A stretch of DNA of 64,000 nucleotides from Bacteroidales bacterium (GTDB lineage Bacteria; Bacteroidota; Bacteroidia; Bacteroidales; Porphyromonadaceae): contig SFHG01000006.1 of assembly GCA_004555765.1 (NCBI GenBank), positions 5,554 to 69,553 on the forward strand, read 5' to 3'. A program made the translations under genes and the position numbers. The notes under the pieces were generated by a model, which worked only from the letters and a program-made list of their open reading frames with translations, was not told where the DNA came from and made no database searches. Positions 27,731 through 36,456 of this stretch are shown here, piece by piece; the first letter of the stretch is position 1; each line of letters begins with the position of its first letter.

Positions 27731-28516
27731 TTACACCAAAGGAAAGACGCGGCGGGTGGTGGCGAGTATTTGGGACGCCGCATCTTCCTCACTGAGACCG
27801 TACACTTCCGCCACGGCAGAAAGTACGAGAGGAAGACGGAAGGGGGCGTTGCGTTTGCCGCGAAACGGGGTCGGAGAGAGATAGGGAGCATCGGTCTCAA
27901 GGACGAGACGGTCAATGGGGAGGAGACGGCGGAAGAGCTCGGGGAGGGGGCTTTTTTTGAAGGTAAAGACACCGTTCACCCCGATGACGAAGCCGGGCAG
28001 GTCAAGCACGGCACGCAGCTCCTCTTCGCCGTCCGTAAAAGAGTGAAAGACACCCGTGAGGGAACCGGAACCCACCTCTCTCACCGCCCGGACTGCGTCA
28101 AGTGTGGCGCTGCGGGCGTGGATGCTGACGGGGAGAGAGCGGGCTTTCGCCCACTCGAGTTGCCGGCGGAAAGCGGCGTTCATCTCCGCCTTTCGCTCCG
28201 TGGACCAATAGTAATCGAGTCCGATTTCGCCCACTGCGACGTACTTTTCGGGATGACCAAAGAGTTCCTTTTCGAGCAGATCCAAGTCGGCTTCGTAGTC
28301 TACGGGCATCTCGGTGGGGTGCTGACCGATCATTCGGAGGAAGAAGTCGGGCGCGAGGGCGCAGGCCTCGTCCATCCCGGCAAGGGAGCCGGCATTGACG
28401 GCAGGGATGAGCGCCCGGGAGACTCCCGCTTCACGAGAGAGGCGGATTGCTTCGGAGAAGTCGGGCGCGAACTCCGCGCCGTAGAAATGGGTATGGGTGT
28501 CTATGATTTCGGGCAT
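27731..28516 (-). CDS. tatD: TatD-family metal-dependent hydrolase
   Basis: A 261-residue TIM-barrel hydrolase with ligand motifs DTHTHF (H8, H10), GEIGLDYY, IHAR, FHSF and ETDAPYL. TatD proteins are Mg-dependent 3'-5' nucleases linked to DNA repair and RNA quality control. It starts 2 bp after ribD ends, so the two are probably cotranscribed. Confidence 0.93.
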   Translation of the reverse strand: MPEIIDTHTHFYGAEFAPDFSEAIRLSREAGVSRALIPAVNAGSLAGMDEACALAPDFFLRMIGQHPTEMPVDYEADLDLLEKELFGHPEKYVAVGEIGLDYYWSTERKAEMNAAFRRQLEWAKARSLPVSIHARSATLDAVRAVREVGSGSLTGVFHSFTDGEEELRAVLDLPGFVIGVNGVFTFKKSPLPELFRRLLPIDRLVLETDAPYLSPTPFRGKRNAPFRLPLVLSAVAEVYGLSEEDAASQILATTRRVFPLV

Positions 28517-28518
28517 CG

Positions 28519-29535
28519 TCAGAGGAGGGAAGCGTCCGCATCCTCACGGACACGGACAAAACGGGTAATGGTGCGGGAATCAATCGTCGTGCGGGAAAGG
28601 AGACGGGCGGCTGTCGGAAGGCAGGGGGCATGCAGCCCGTAATGCAAAAGGAAAGGAGCCGTCTCCACGCGTATTTCGTCCCAGAGGTCGCGGTCGATGA
28701 AGCTCTGAAGCGTCTCCCGCCCCCCTTCGACCAAAAGGGAAGTAATCCCCTCATCCTCATACAATCGTCGGAGGGCATCCATTGAGACCGCACCGAGTCC
28801 GGACCATCCCCCGGGGACGTCTCCGTGCGTGAGGAGAATCCGCTTAGGGGAGAAAGAGCTTGGGCGCCAAAGGCGGTTATCGAGCCGTGGGCGGTCTTTC
28901 TCCAGCGTGTGCCGGCCCACCAAGATGCCCGAGTACCCGCTCCGCAACCGGTGCACCAAAAGCGACGTAAAGGGCGAAGAGAGCCGGATCGCAGGCTCGG
29001 AGTCCGGCCGCTCTCCGTCTATGAATCCGTCGAGCGACTCGGCCCACTTGAGGAGGACGAAAGGTCTGTGCTTTTCCTGCCCCGTGAGGAATACTTTGGC
29101 GAGCCGGCGGCACTCCTCCTCCATAAAACCGACCGTCACGGGTATGCCCGCCTCCCGTAGTATCGCCACGCCTTTGCCCGAGACGAGGGGATTGGGGTCA
29201 AGGGTTCCCGTGACGACGCGCCCCACACCCTCACGGGCGAGCATCCCCGCGCAAGAGGGGGTTCGCCCTTCGTGTGCGCACGGCTCGAGGGTGACATAGA
29301 GCGTACTCTCGGGTATGAGTGGACGGTCTTCCGGCTTGATGCTCCGGAAGCAATTCACTTCGGCGTGTCCCTCGCCCGCCTTTTGGTGGTACCCCTCGCC
29401 GATCACCCGATCGCCATACACAAGGACGGCACCCACGCGGGGGTTTGGGGTAATGCGTGCAGCCTCGGCTCTCAGGGCGAGGTCGATGGCCCGGTGCATA
29501 TACAGGGGCAAAAAGGGCGTGTCGGGGCGTACCAT
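28519..29535 (-). CDS. ribD: Bifunctional riboflavin deaminase/reductase
   Basis: A 338-residue two-domain enzyme. The N-terminal deaminase has the zinc site GHAEVN (H57, E59) and PCAHEGRTPSC (C86, C95). The C-terminal reductase (about 155 on) has LLKWAESLDGFI and SLLVEGGRETL. It carries out the second and third steps of riboflavin synthesis. ATG at 29535; a later ATG at residue 13 is possible. Divergent from prmC by only 21 bp. Confidence 0.94.
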   Translation of the reverse strand: MVRPDTPFLPLYMHRAIDLALRAEAARITPNPRVGAVLVYGDRVIGEGYHQKAGEGHAEVNCFRSIKPEDRPLIPESTLYVTLEPCAHEGRTPSCAGMLAREGVGRVVTGTLDPNPLVSGKGVAILREAGIPVTVGFMEEECRRLAKVFLTGQEKHRPFVLLKWAESLDGFIDGERPDSEPAIRLSSPFTSLLVHRLRSGYSGILVGRHTLEKDRPRLDNRLWRPSSFSPKRILLTHGDVPGGWSGLGAVSMDALRRLYEDEGITSLLVEGGRETLQSFIDRDLWDEIRVETAPFLLHYGLHAPCLPTAARLLSRTTIDSRTITRFVRVREDADASLL

Positions 29536-29542
29536 TTTTGAT

Positions 29543-29550
29543 TAACTTTG
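29543..29550 (+). promoter_or_regulatory. -7 box immediately before prmC
   Basis: TAACTTTG ends 6 bp before the ATG at 29557. Transcription from it would begin at about the start codon, giving a leaderless or nearly leaderless mRNA. No good -33 box was found. Confidence 0.35.
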
Positions 29551-29556
29551 TATGAG

Positions 29557-30402
29557 ATGAAAAGTATACAGTGCATCAAACGTGAGACGGCAGAGCGCCT
29601 CACTGCCTACTACCCGCCGGACGAAGCGGAGGCGCTTTCCCGCATCCTCGTAGAGGAGATCGGCGGGAAGCCCTACCCTTCGTTGGTTTTAGAGGCGTAC
29701 AAACTTACCGAAAAAGAGCTTGCGACGCTTAGTGACGAGACCGACCGGCTTCTTCGGCACGAGCCACTCGGGCAAGTCATCGGTCACGCGTGGTTTGGAG
29801 ACCTCCCGCTTAAAGTAACACGCCGGACGCTCATTCCGAGACCGGAAACGGAGGAGCTCTGTGAAAGAATCGTGTCCAAGGGGTGGCTCGCTTCCGCCCG
29901 CACCGCACTCGATGTCGGCACCGGCACAGGTGCCATCGCCCTTTTCCTCAAAAGCCGCGCCCCACAGGTCGAAGTACACGCTTTGGAAATCGACCCCGAG
30001 ACCCTTGCCGTGGCAGAAGGCAACGCGCGTAACCTCGCTCTTCCTGTCCGCTTCCACTTGGGGAGCATCTTGGACGGTGAGCCTTTGGGAGCTTTCGACC
30101 TCGTCGTGAGCAATCCCCCCTACATCCTTCCCTCGGAGCGGGAAGAGATGATGCCCCACGTCCTTGAGTACGAACCGCACGGGGCGCTCTTCGTCCCGAA
30201 GGAAGATCCGATACTTTTTTACCGAGCCATTCTTGAGCGACTCGGCTCCGATATGTCTCCCGGGAGCCGCATCGCTCTCGAACTGAATCCACTCACGGCA
30301 GAGGACGTGGAAGCACTGTACCGGGAAGCGGGATTTCGCACGGAGCTCTCCCGCGACCTCTACGGGAAAGTGCGCTTCCTTTTTGCCGAAAAAACGGACT
30401 AA
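29557..30402 (+). CDS. prmC: Release factor glutamine methyltransferase
   Basis: A 281-residue SAM-dependent methyltransferase that methylates Gln in the GGQ loop of release factors. RPETEEL (95-101), DVGTGTGAIAL (119-129) and the catalytic NPPY (186-189) are present. ATG 29557 was chosen over an upstream TTG because the latter overlaps the -7 box. Followed by a palindromic element and recX. Confidence 0.95.
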   Translation: MKSIQCIKRETAERLTAYYPPDEAEALSRILVEEIGGKPYPSLVLEAYKLTEKELATLSDETDRLLRHEPLGQVIGHAWFGDLPLKVTRRTLIPRPETEELCERIVSKGWLASARTALDVGTGTGAIALFLKSRAPQVEVHALEIDPETLAVAEGNARNLALPVRFHLGSILDGEPLGAFDLVVSNPPYILPSEREEMMPHVLEYEPHGALFVPKEDPILFYRAILERLGSDMSPGSRIALELNPLTAEDVEALYREAGFRTELSRDLYGKVRFLFAEKTD

Positions 30403-30404
30403 AT

Positions 30405-30489
30405 TTTGGTCTGTATCTCGCAAACACCTTGACCTGTACCCGGAGAAAACTTTGGTACGTGTCCCGCAAAAACTTTGGTACGTGCAAAA
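30405..30489. repeat. Palindromic element E6
   Basis: TTTTGGTCTGTATCTCGCAAA, GACCTGTACCCGG, then a direct repeat of CAAAAACTTTGGTACGTG-type units (AAAACTTTGGTACGTG at 30446 and 30470). It lies between prmC and recX. Confidence 0.8.
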
Positions 30490-30494
30490 AATAT

Positions 30495-31019
30495 ATGACC
30501 GACGACGAACTCTATCACAAACTCCTCCTCAAAGCCGGCGCCTACACCGCCCGAGCCGAGCATTCGCCCAAAGAAGTGGAAGCCAAGCTCTACACTTGGG
30601 GTGGCGAAGACCTCTCCCCCGCCCTTGCCACCCGCATCCTCGCTGAGCTCGAAAGGGAAGGCTACGTCGACGCACGGCGCTACGCCGAGAAGTACACCCG
30701 CGACAAAGCACTCTTTCTGCACAAAGGACCCAAGCTCATTCGTCGGGAACTCTTTATGAAAGGCATCACGGACAAAAGCATGATCAGTGACGCACTCTCC
30801 ACCATCGACGACGAAGAGTGGAGCGAGGCGCTCAAGACCTACCTCAGTCCAAAGGTGAGCCGGTACCGCTCCAAAGCCAAAGACACACGCGACCTCTCCT
30901 CACGTCTCTACCGCGCCGCCTATGCCCGCGGGTACGAAGACAGGCAGATACGCGCCTACCTGAGGGAGGCGGATTTGGGCGAAGCGGAAGACTTCGGTGA
31001 CGGCGATGATTGGGACTGA
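30495..31019 (+). CDS. recX: Regulatory protein RecX
   Basis: 174 residues starting MTDDELYHKLL at ATG 30495; an upstream reading through the palindromic element is rejected. It has the three-helix RecX repeats (GYVDARRYAEKYTRDKALF, KGPKLIRRELFMKGI). RecX binds RecA filaments and limits recombination. The last bases overlap comF. Confidence 0.9.
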   Translation: MTDDELYHKLLLKAGAYTARAEHSPKEVEAKLYTWGGEDLSPALATRILAELEREGYVDARRYAEKYTRDKALFLHKGPKLIRRELFMKGITDKSMISDALSTIDDEEWSEALKTYLSPKVSRYRSKAKDTRDLSSRLYRAAYARGYEDRQIRAYLREADLGEAEDFGDGDDWD

Positions 31020-31746
31020 AGGGACATCGGGGCGTTTTCTCAAGCCGATCAAAAGGGGACTATTGTCCGTGACGGATGCCCTCTTTCCCGCCTACTGTCT
31101 CTCCTGTGGCAGACGGACGGAGGAGGGACGGAGATTTCTGTGCAAGTCCTGCTTCGACCTCCTTCCGAGAGATCTGCCCGAGAGTGACTATTATGGTGCC
31201 GTCGCCCGCCTCGCGGGACTATCCCCCTTCGCCGAATACCGGTCCGACCTCCTTTTCTCTCGCTTTAATGCCTCCCGCCTTCTGCTCCACCAAATCAAGT
31301 ACCGGGACTGCCCCGAGATCGCTTACCGTCTCGCGAAAGCGTTTACATCCGGGCACAGAGCCAAGGGACACTTCTCCGACGTCTCGATCATACTTCCCAT
31401 CCCACTCGCCCCGGGACGGATGAGACAAAGAGGCTACAACCAGTCCGACTACATCGCCCGAGGTCTCTCCGAAGGTCTCGGAGTACCCGTGCGGAGCGAC
31501 CTCTTGGCACGCCGGGAATCCACAGGTTCCCAGACGGGGCGCGGCAAGAGCAGCCGCTGGGAAGAGTTGGAAGGCCTCTTTTACCTTCCCAAGCCCTCCG
31601 AAGTCCGAGACCGACGCCTCCTCATCTGCGACGACCTGCTCACATCGGGCTCCACACTCCTGCACGCCGCCGGAGCGCTCCTATCCTCAGAGACCCCGCC
31701 GGAGTCTCTCTCCTACTATACCCTTTTTCTGAACTTCGTTCCCTAA
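31006..31746 (+). CDS. comF: ComF-family amidophosphoribosyltransferase-like protein
   Basis: About 246 residues from ATG 31006 (GTG 30997 is an alternative). An N-terminal zinc finger is formed by C31, C34, C46 and C49, then a phosphoribosyltransferase fold with RQRGYNQSDYIARGL and the PRPP loop LLICDDLLTSGST. Homologues take part in uptake and handling of transforming DNA. It overlaps recX and is 3 bp from xerD. Confidence 0.9.
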   Translation: MIGTEGTSGRFLKPIKRGLLSVTDALFPAYCLSCGRRTEEGRRFLCKSCFDLLPRDLPESDYYGAVARLAGLSPFAEYRSDLLFSRFNASRLLLHQIKYRDCPEIAYRLAKAFTSGHRAKGHFSDVSIILPIPLAPGRMRQRGYNQSDYIARGLSEGLGVPVRSDLLARRESTGSQTGRGKSSRWEELEGLFYLPKPSEVRDRRLLICDDLLTSGSTLLHAAGALLSSETPPESLSYYTLFLNFVP

Positions 31747-31749
31747 GGT

Positions 31750-32673
31750 ATGCCTACCCGTCTCCCCGCCGCCTCCCATCCGGACGAGATACTGGGCGAT
31801 TACCGTCAGTACCTCATCCTTGAGCGCGGCCTCTCCGAAAATACCCTCCTCAGCTACACCCGCGACCTGAACCACCTCTTCGAGTTTGCGGACTCGTATC
31901 GGGGCGGCACGAGTGTCTTTGACCTCAAGTACGAAGACCTCGAGACCTTTCTCTCTTTCCTTGCGGATCTGGGTTTGGGACAAAACAGTATGGCGCGCGT
32001 CGTGAGCGGGATCAAAAGTTTCTACCGCTTCCTTGAGCTCGAGGAGATTGTCCCCGACAACCCCACCCTTCTCCTCGAAACACCGGCACACGGGCGGCAC
32101 CTGCCGGAAGTTCTCTCCGTGGAGGAGGTGGACACGATACTGGATGCAATCGACACGGAGACGGACAAAGGGGTACGCGACCGGGCTCTCTTGGAACTGC
32201 TTTACAGCTGCGGTCTGAGGGTTTCGGAGGCCTGTAACCTCACTTTCGGACAAATCTTCCTTGATGAGAAATTCGTCCGCGTCATCGGGAAGGGGAATAA
32301 AGAGCGTCTCGTACCGATGAGTTCCGAAGCCTGTGACCGCATCAGAGCCTACCTACCCATACGCCACGAAATCGTCCCTAAAGCGGGTCAAGGCGACTAC
32401 ATTTTCCTCTCCCGCGAGCGGAGCGCCATCACGCGTCAGATGGTCTTCACGTTGCTGAAAAAATTGACCTGTGAGGCGGGCATCACGAAGAAGATCTCAC
32501 CCCATACCTTTCGTCACAGTTTCGCCACCCATCTGCTGGAAGGCGGGGCGAACCTCCAGGCGATTCGCGATATGCTCGGACACGCGGACATCGGCACGAC
32601 GGAGATCTACACGCACATCGAACGCTCCCGCCTCCGGGACGAGATCCTCAGTCACCACCCCCGCAATAAATGA
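31750..32673 (+). CDS. xerD: Tyrosine recombinase XerD
   Basis: A 307-residue recombinase with an N-terminal SAM-like core-binding domain (about 13-105). Active residues: R157, K181, H252, R255, H278 and nucleophile Y287 (HTFRHSFATHLLEGG; MLGHADIGTTEIYTHIE). It resolves chromosome dimers at dif with XerC. It lies in a recX-comF-xerD run with no integron or phage context. Confidence 0.93.
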   Translation: MPTRLPAASHPDEILGDYRQYLILERGLSENTLLSYTRDLNHLFEFADSYRGGTSVFDLKYEDLETFLSFLADLGLGQNSMARVVSGIKSFYRFLELEEIVPDNPTLLLETPAHGRHLPEVLSVEEVDTILDAIDTETDKGVRDRALLELLYSCGLRVSEACNLTFGQIFLDEKFVRVIGKGNKERLVPMSSEACDRIRAYLPIRHEIVPKAGQGDYIFLSRERSAITRQMVFTLLKKLTCEAGITKKISPHTFRHSFATHLLEGGANLQAIRDMLGHADIGTTEIYTHIERSRLRDEILSHHPRNK

Positions 32674-32756
32674 CCGCAACCGGTCGTTTTGGCATCACTG
32701 GTATAATCTATAACTTTCGTCCCGCCTCCACTCCGGATAGCCCCCTTATTCGCAAA

Positions 32757-32845
32757 CTTTTTTGGTCTGTGTCTCAGGTCGGGGAGACACAGACCAAAGT
32801 TTTCTTTCCGCCCGGACCGAGCAGGCTCTTTTGGTACGTACCCCG
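32757..32845. repeat. Palindromic element E7, hairpin after xerD
   Basis: A perfect 15-bp inverted repeat, TTTGGTCTGTGTCTC (32761-32775) with GAGACACAGACCAAA (32784-32798), is followed by GTTTTCTTT, which can act as a terminator. Further along are CCCGGACCG and TTTTGGTACGTACCCCGCAAAAAAG. Confidence 0.9.
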
Positions 32846-32898
32846 CAAAAAAGACATTCACACAGGACCTCGTCTGCCGCGCCCAACTCACTCGGACA

Positions 32899-32931
32899 TT
32901 GGACACACCTCCCCAAAAAGCACTACCTTTG
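32899..32931 (+). promoter_or_regulatory. Promoter of the murK-like/murQ pair
   Basis: TTGG at 32899-32902, 21-base spacer, TACCTTTG at 32924-32931. The ATG is 42 bp downstream. Confidence 0.65.
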
Positions 32932-32972
32932 TACCACACAAGATTCTCCCAAAATGTAAATAGCTCCGGCTT

Positions 32973-33791
32973 ATGAAACAAATACTCGTCGCAGACAGCG
33001 GATCCACAAAGACCGAGTGGTGGACGAACGGGCAAATCTACCGCACCCGTGGACTGAACCCTTTCTTCGTCTCCCCCGAGGAAATCAGACATGTAATAGA
33101 GACGGAACTACCCCGGGGGATCCGTCCCGAAGCGGTCTACTTCTACGGCGCCGGCGCGACCCCCGAGAAAGCGCTCGACCTCTCGGACACGCTCTCTGCC
33201 GTCTACAAGGGAGCGGAAATACACGTTTGGAGCGATATGCTCGGTGCCGCACGGGCACTCTGCGGAGACACGCCGGGGATCGCCTGCATCCTCGGCACGG
33301 GGGCAAATTCCTGCCTCTACGACGGTAAGGACATGACCGCCAACGTCTCGCCCCTCGGCTACATCATCGGGGACGAAGGCAGCGGTGCCGTCCTCGGCAA
33401 ACTTTTCGTCGGTGCACTCCTCAAAAACCAATTTCCCAAGGGACTGAAGGAAGAGTTCCTCTACCGGTACGGAACCACCCCTGCCGAAATTATGGACTGC
33501 ATCTACCGCCGTCCGCTCCCCAATCGCTACCTGGCCTCCTTTTCGCCCTTCATCGCGTCGCATCTGGGAGTAAGAGAGATTCGGGAAATGGTTCGGGAGG
33601 CCTTTCGGCTTTTCATCGTCCGCAACGTGAAGCAGTACCCGGAGCACGTCTCTTTGCCCGTACATTTCGCGGGGTCTGTCTCGAAGCACTACGAAGAGGT
33701 TCTTTCGGAGGCCTGCGAGGCGGAGCACATCACCCTCGGACGAATCCTGGCCACACCCATCGAAAGTCTCGTGGCATACCACGACAAATAA
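32973..33791 (+). CDS. murK: BadF/BadG-type sugar kinase, probably MurNAc (amino sugar) kinase
   Basis: A 272-residue ASKHA-fold kinase with the phosphate-1 loop VADSGSTKTEW (6-16), a likely catalytic Asp in WSDML (D88), ILGTGANS (106-113) and GYIIGDEGSG (129-138). The family includes N-acetylglucosamine and N-acetylmuramic acid kinases. It lies 16 bp before murQ, which uses MurNAc-6-phosphate, so MurNAc is the likeliest substrate, as in the murK-murQ pair known from Tannerella. The symbol is therefore an inference from context. Confidence 0.8.
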   Translation: MKQILVADSGSTKTEWWTNGQIYRTRGLNPFFVSPEEIRHVIETELPRGIRPEAVYFYGAGATPEKALDLSDTLSAVYKGAEIHVWSDMLGAARALCGDTPGIACILGTGANSCLYDGKDMTANVSPLGYIIGDEGSGAVLGKLFVGALLKNQFPKGLKEEFLYRYGTTPAEIMDCIYRRPLPNRYLASFSPFIASHLGVREIREMVREAFRLFIVRNVKQYPEHVSLPVHFAGSVSKHYEEVLSEACEAEHITLGRILATPIESLVAYHDK

Positions 33792-33807
33792 GTTGCACCC
33801 GAAAGAA

Positions 33808-34620
33808 ATGGACACATTCGACCGCATCACGGAGCACCCTTCGCTCTACGACCGACTGGAAGAGAAATCGGTACACGAAATCCTCACGGACATCAATACG
33901 GAAGACCAAAAGGTCGCCCTTGCCGTGCGAAAAGCCCTTCCCGTCATCGAGCGACTCGTCGAAGCCATCCTCCCCAATATGGAGCGTGGCGGTCGGGTCT
34001 TTTACATAGGAGCGGGGACGAGCGGGCGCCTCGGTGTACTGGATGCATCCGAGATACCGCCTACTTTCGGGATGCCGCCCACGCTTTTCGTCGGACTCAT
34101 AGCGGGCGGAGACTACGCTCTGAGGCACCCCGTGGAAAATGCCGAAGACTCCCGCGAGCAGGTGCAAAAAGACCTCGCCATACACCACCTTACCCCAAAA
34201 GACGCCCTTATCGGCATCGCCGCTTCCGGCACCACACCCTACGTCGTCAGCGGGATACGGTTGGCCCGGGAAGCAGGGCTTGTCACAGGCGGCATCACCT
34301 CCAATCCCCACAGTCCGGTTGCCACGGAAGCAGAGTACCCCATCGTCACGGTGGTCGGACCCGAGTACGTCACGGGCAGCTCAAGGATGAAATCCGGCAC
34401 TGCGCAGAAGATGGTCCTCAATATGATCTCCACCACGCTGATGATCCGTATGGGTCGCGTCAAAGGCAATAAGATGGTCGATATGCAGCTGACAAACGAG
34501 AAACTCGTCGACCGCGGCACCCGTATGCTCATGGAGACACTCGGTCTGGAGTACGGAGATGCCCGGGCGCTCCTCCTCCGATACGGATCCGTCCGAGCAG
34601 CGATGGACCGAAAAGCATAG
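33808..34620 (+). CDS. murQ: N-acetylmuramic acid 6-phosphate etherase
   Basis: 270 residues from ATG 33808, with a purine-rich stretch before it; a TTG at 33793 is the only longer option. The SIS domain carries YIGAGTSGRLGVLDASE (66-82, catalytic E82) and VTGSSRMKSGTAQK. It cleaves the lactyl ether of MurNAc-6-phosphate to give GlcNAc-6-phosphate, for cell-wall recycling or scavenging. Confidence 0.95.
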   Translation: MDTFDRITEHPSLYDRLEEKSVHEILTDINTEDQKVALAVRKALPVIERLVEAILPNMERGGRVFYIGAGTSGRLGVLDASEIPPTFGMPPTLFVGLIAGGDYALRHPVENAEDSREQVQKDLAIHHLTPKDALIGIAASGTTPYVVSGIRLAREAGLVTGGITSNPHSPVATEAEYPIVTVVGPEYVTGSSRMKSGTAQKMVLNMISTTLMIRMGRVKGNKMVDMQLTNEKLVDRGTRMLMETLGLEYGDARALLLRYGSVRAAMDRKA

Positions 34621-34639
34621 GCAGGTGCGAAAAAATGCG

Positions 34640-34647
34640 TACATTTG
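34640..34647 (+). promoter_or_regulatory. -7 box before the DUF1573 gene
   Basis: TACATTTG matches TAnnTTTG, 123 bp before the ATG. The -33 region is poor. Confidence 0.4.
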
Positions 34648-34770
34648 TCCCTAGAGGGATCGTTTTTGGGGCAGGTCTGCCCCGGAAATTAAACCAACGG
34701 CTTATCCGGAAGTCATAGAGATGAGACGATTAAGTCAGAGACACGACAGAGAAAGAACAAATACACTAAA

Positions 34771-35184
34771 ATGAACACGAATATGAACAAAGCATTGACC
34801 CTTATGCTCGCGCTCTTCACCTCGCTTATGGTGTGGAGTACCTTTGGTGCGCAAGCCCAGGATGCCAAGAAGGCGGTCATTTCCATCCCCGTAAAAGAGT
34901 ACGATTTCGGGAAGATTAAGGAGTCCGAAGGCAAAGTGAGCCACGTCTTTGAGATCAAAAACACAGGCAACGCGCCACTCGTCCTCACCCGCGTGATGAG
35001 CTCGTGCGGCTGTACCGTGCCCTCCTACGACAAGGAGCCCATCGCTCCCGGCAAAACCTCCAAAATCACCGTCACCTACGACCCCGCGGGACGCGTGTAC
35101 CCCTTCGTAAAGACAGTCTCCGTCTACTCCAACGGGAAGGAAGGTCCCGAAGTCATCACGATAAAAGGAGAAGTGGTAAAGTGA
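34771..35184 (+). CDS. DUF1573 secreted protein
   Basis: A 137-residue exported protein with a signal peptide cut near GAQAQ and one Ig-like beta-sandwich. It has the DUF1573 hallmarks KEYDFGKIKESEGKVSHVFEIKNTG and SSCGCTVP (two Cys that could pair). Common in Bacteroidota, function unknown; it may be a structural or binding module in the periplasm. A second ATG at residue 5 is possible. Confidence 0.9.
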   Translation: MNTNMNKALTLMLALFTSLMVWSTFGAQAQDAKKAVISIPVKEYDFGKIKESEGKVSHVFEIKNTGNAPLVLTRVMSSCGCTVPSYDKEPIAPGKTSKITVTYDPAGRVYPFVKTVSVYSNGKEGPEVITIKGEVVK

Positions 35185-35245
35185 GCTTGGATCCTTTTCC
35201 GAAGAGACAGGCACACAGACCTCCGACAGCAAAAGACACAGAAGT

Positions 35246-35686
35246 ATGGGAAGAAAAGTTCCGGTCTTAGGACTTCTGAATATAGCCAAGAGCAAGCTTG
35301 GAGAGATCAGGATTAAAGACATCAGACGCTACGGGAGACATTTCTCGGAAGCTTCGTTCAGGGACAAGCTCCGCGCCGTGGGCAAACTTTTGGGAGAGAA
35401 TATACTTTTTCCCATCCTCAAAGGCTACTACGTACTGACCTCTCCCACCACAAAGGCAGGCGAGAAAGCCCTGCTCATTGGCGCACTCGGCTACTTTATC
35501 CTGCCTTTCGACTTCGTGCCGGACTTTTTGGCGGGACTGCTCGGCTTCGGGGACGACCTTATGGTGATTACTTTCGCCTTGGCGAAGGTGCAAAACAACA
35601 TCACCCCCGAAATCGAAGAAAAAGTGGAGAGGATGATGCGGAAAATTTTGGGCGAACGTACGGCAGAAATCGACCTGCTCGCCTGA
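35246..35686 (+). CDS. DUF1232 (YkvA-like) membrane protein
   Basis: 146 residues. The DUF1232 core is at about 88-125: EKALLIGALGYFILPFDFVPDF, the characteristic Y-x-x-x-P-x-D-x-x-P-D pattern, with one or two short membrane segments. Function unknown. It lies 61 bp after DUF1573 and ends at a strong terminator. Confidence 0.88.
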   Translation: MGRKVPVLGLLNIAKSKLGEIRIKDIRRYGRHFSEASFRDKLRAVGKLLGENILFPILKGYYVLTSPTTKAGEKALLIGALGYFILPFDFVPDFLAGLLGFGDDLMVITFALAKVQNNITPEIEEKVERMMRKILGERTAEIDLLA

Positions 35687-35711
35687 AAGCGCTACGCCCC
35701 GTCGCGCCACA

Positions 35712-35760
35712 AAAAAGAGAGGGTACAAAAGCCGCGTTTGCTTTTGTACCTTCTCTTTTT
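35712..35760 (+). terminator. Long terminator hairpin after the DUF1232 gene
   Basis: 21-bp arms, 35712-35732 and 35740-35760, with one G-U wobble. The left arm is A-rich, so the hairpin can work in both directions; the right arm ends in TTTTT. The promoter of the next gene begins within its right arm. Confidence 0.9.
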
Positions 35761-35769
35761 GTACCTTTG
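35737..35769 (+). promoter_or_regulatory. Promoter of the Sua5-type gene
   Basis: TTTG at 35737-35740, 21-base spacer, TACCTTTG at 35762-35769, 27 bp from the ATG. It overlaps the preceding terminator stem. Confidence 0.65.
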
Positions 35770-35795
35770 TAGCAAGATAAAACGGCAGACAAGAT

Positions 35796-36425
35796 ATGGC
35801 TTCAAAAAGATACGAAGATAAAAAGAGTACACAGGACGAAGTGCGCGTCACACCACCGAGGTACGACGCAGAAGATATGAAGCAGGCTCTCGCCACGCTC
35901 CAGGCCGGAGGCTTGATACTCTACCCTACGGACACGATCTGGGGCATCGGCTGTGACGCGACAAACGCGGAAGCAGTCCGGAAAGTTTTTGTGCTCAAAA
36001 AGAGAGATGACGCCAAAGCGCTCATCTCCATTTATCATACCCCTACCATCCTCCCCACCCTGATGACCAAAGTACCGGACGTGGCCTATGACCTCATCGA
36101 TGCCGCACCCCGCCCGCTCACCATCATCTACCCGGATGTGAAAGGACTGGCGGAGAACCTCCTTGCAGAAGACGGCACGGCAGGTATCCGCATCGTGGAC
36201 GAATACTTTTGCAACGAACTCTGCAAGAGATTCCGCAAGCCCATAGTATCCACGAGCGCCAACATCAGCGGAGAGCCGTCGCCGGCGAACTTCAAGGCTG
36301 TCTCCGACGAGATTAAGAATGGCGTGGACTACGTGGTAAAATACCGACAGAAAGAAAGCGCCAAGCATACCGCCTCCAACATCATCAAGCTGGACGCAGA
36401 CGGCGCTTTTAAGGTGCTGAGGTGA
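35796..36425 (+). CDS. L-threonylcarbamoyladenylate synthase (Sua5/YciO/YrdC)
   Basis: A 209-residue YrdC-domain protein: GGLILYPTDTIWGIGCDA, KKRDDAKALISIY, RPLTIIYP, GTAGIRIVDEYFC and PIVSTSANISGEP. YrdC-type members make the threonylcarbamoyl-AMP used for t6A in tRNA. It lacks the extra C-terminal Sua5 domain. The family also includes YciO paralogues, so the tRNA role is likely but not certain. Confidence 0.88.
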   Translation: MASKRYEDKKSTQDEVRVTPPRYDAEDMKQALATLQAGGLILYPTDTIWGIGCDATNAEAVRKVFVLKKRDDAKALISIYHTPTILPTLMTKVPDVAYDLIDAAPRPLTIIYPDVKGLAENLLAEDGTAGIRIVDEYFCNELCKRFRKPIVSTSANISGEPSPANFKAVSDEIKNGVDYVVKYRQKESAKHTASNIIKLDADGAFKVLR

Positions 36426-36456
36426 TTTCATAAGGAGAAAGAAGTCGGGATCCCCT

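Noticed and set aside
31750..32673. Tyrosine recombinase as a sign of an integrated element
   Set aside because: Sequence and context (recX-comF-xerD) fit housekeeping XerD; no attachment site or cargo is seen.
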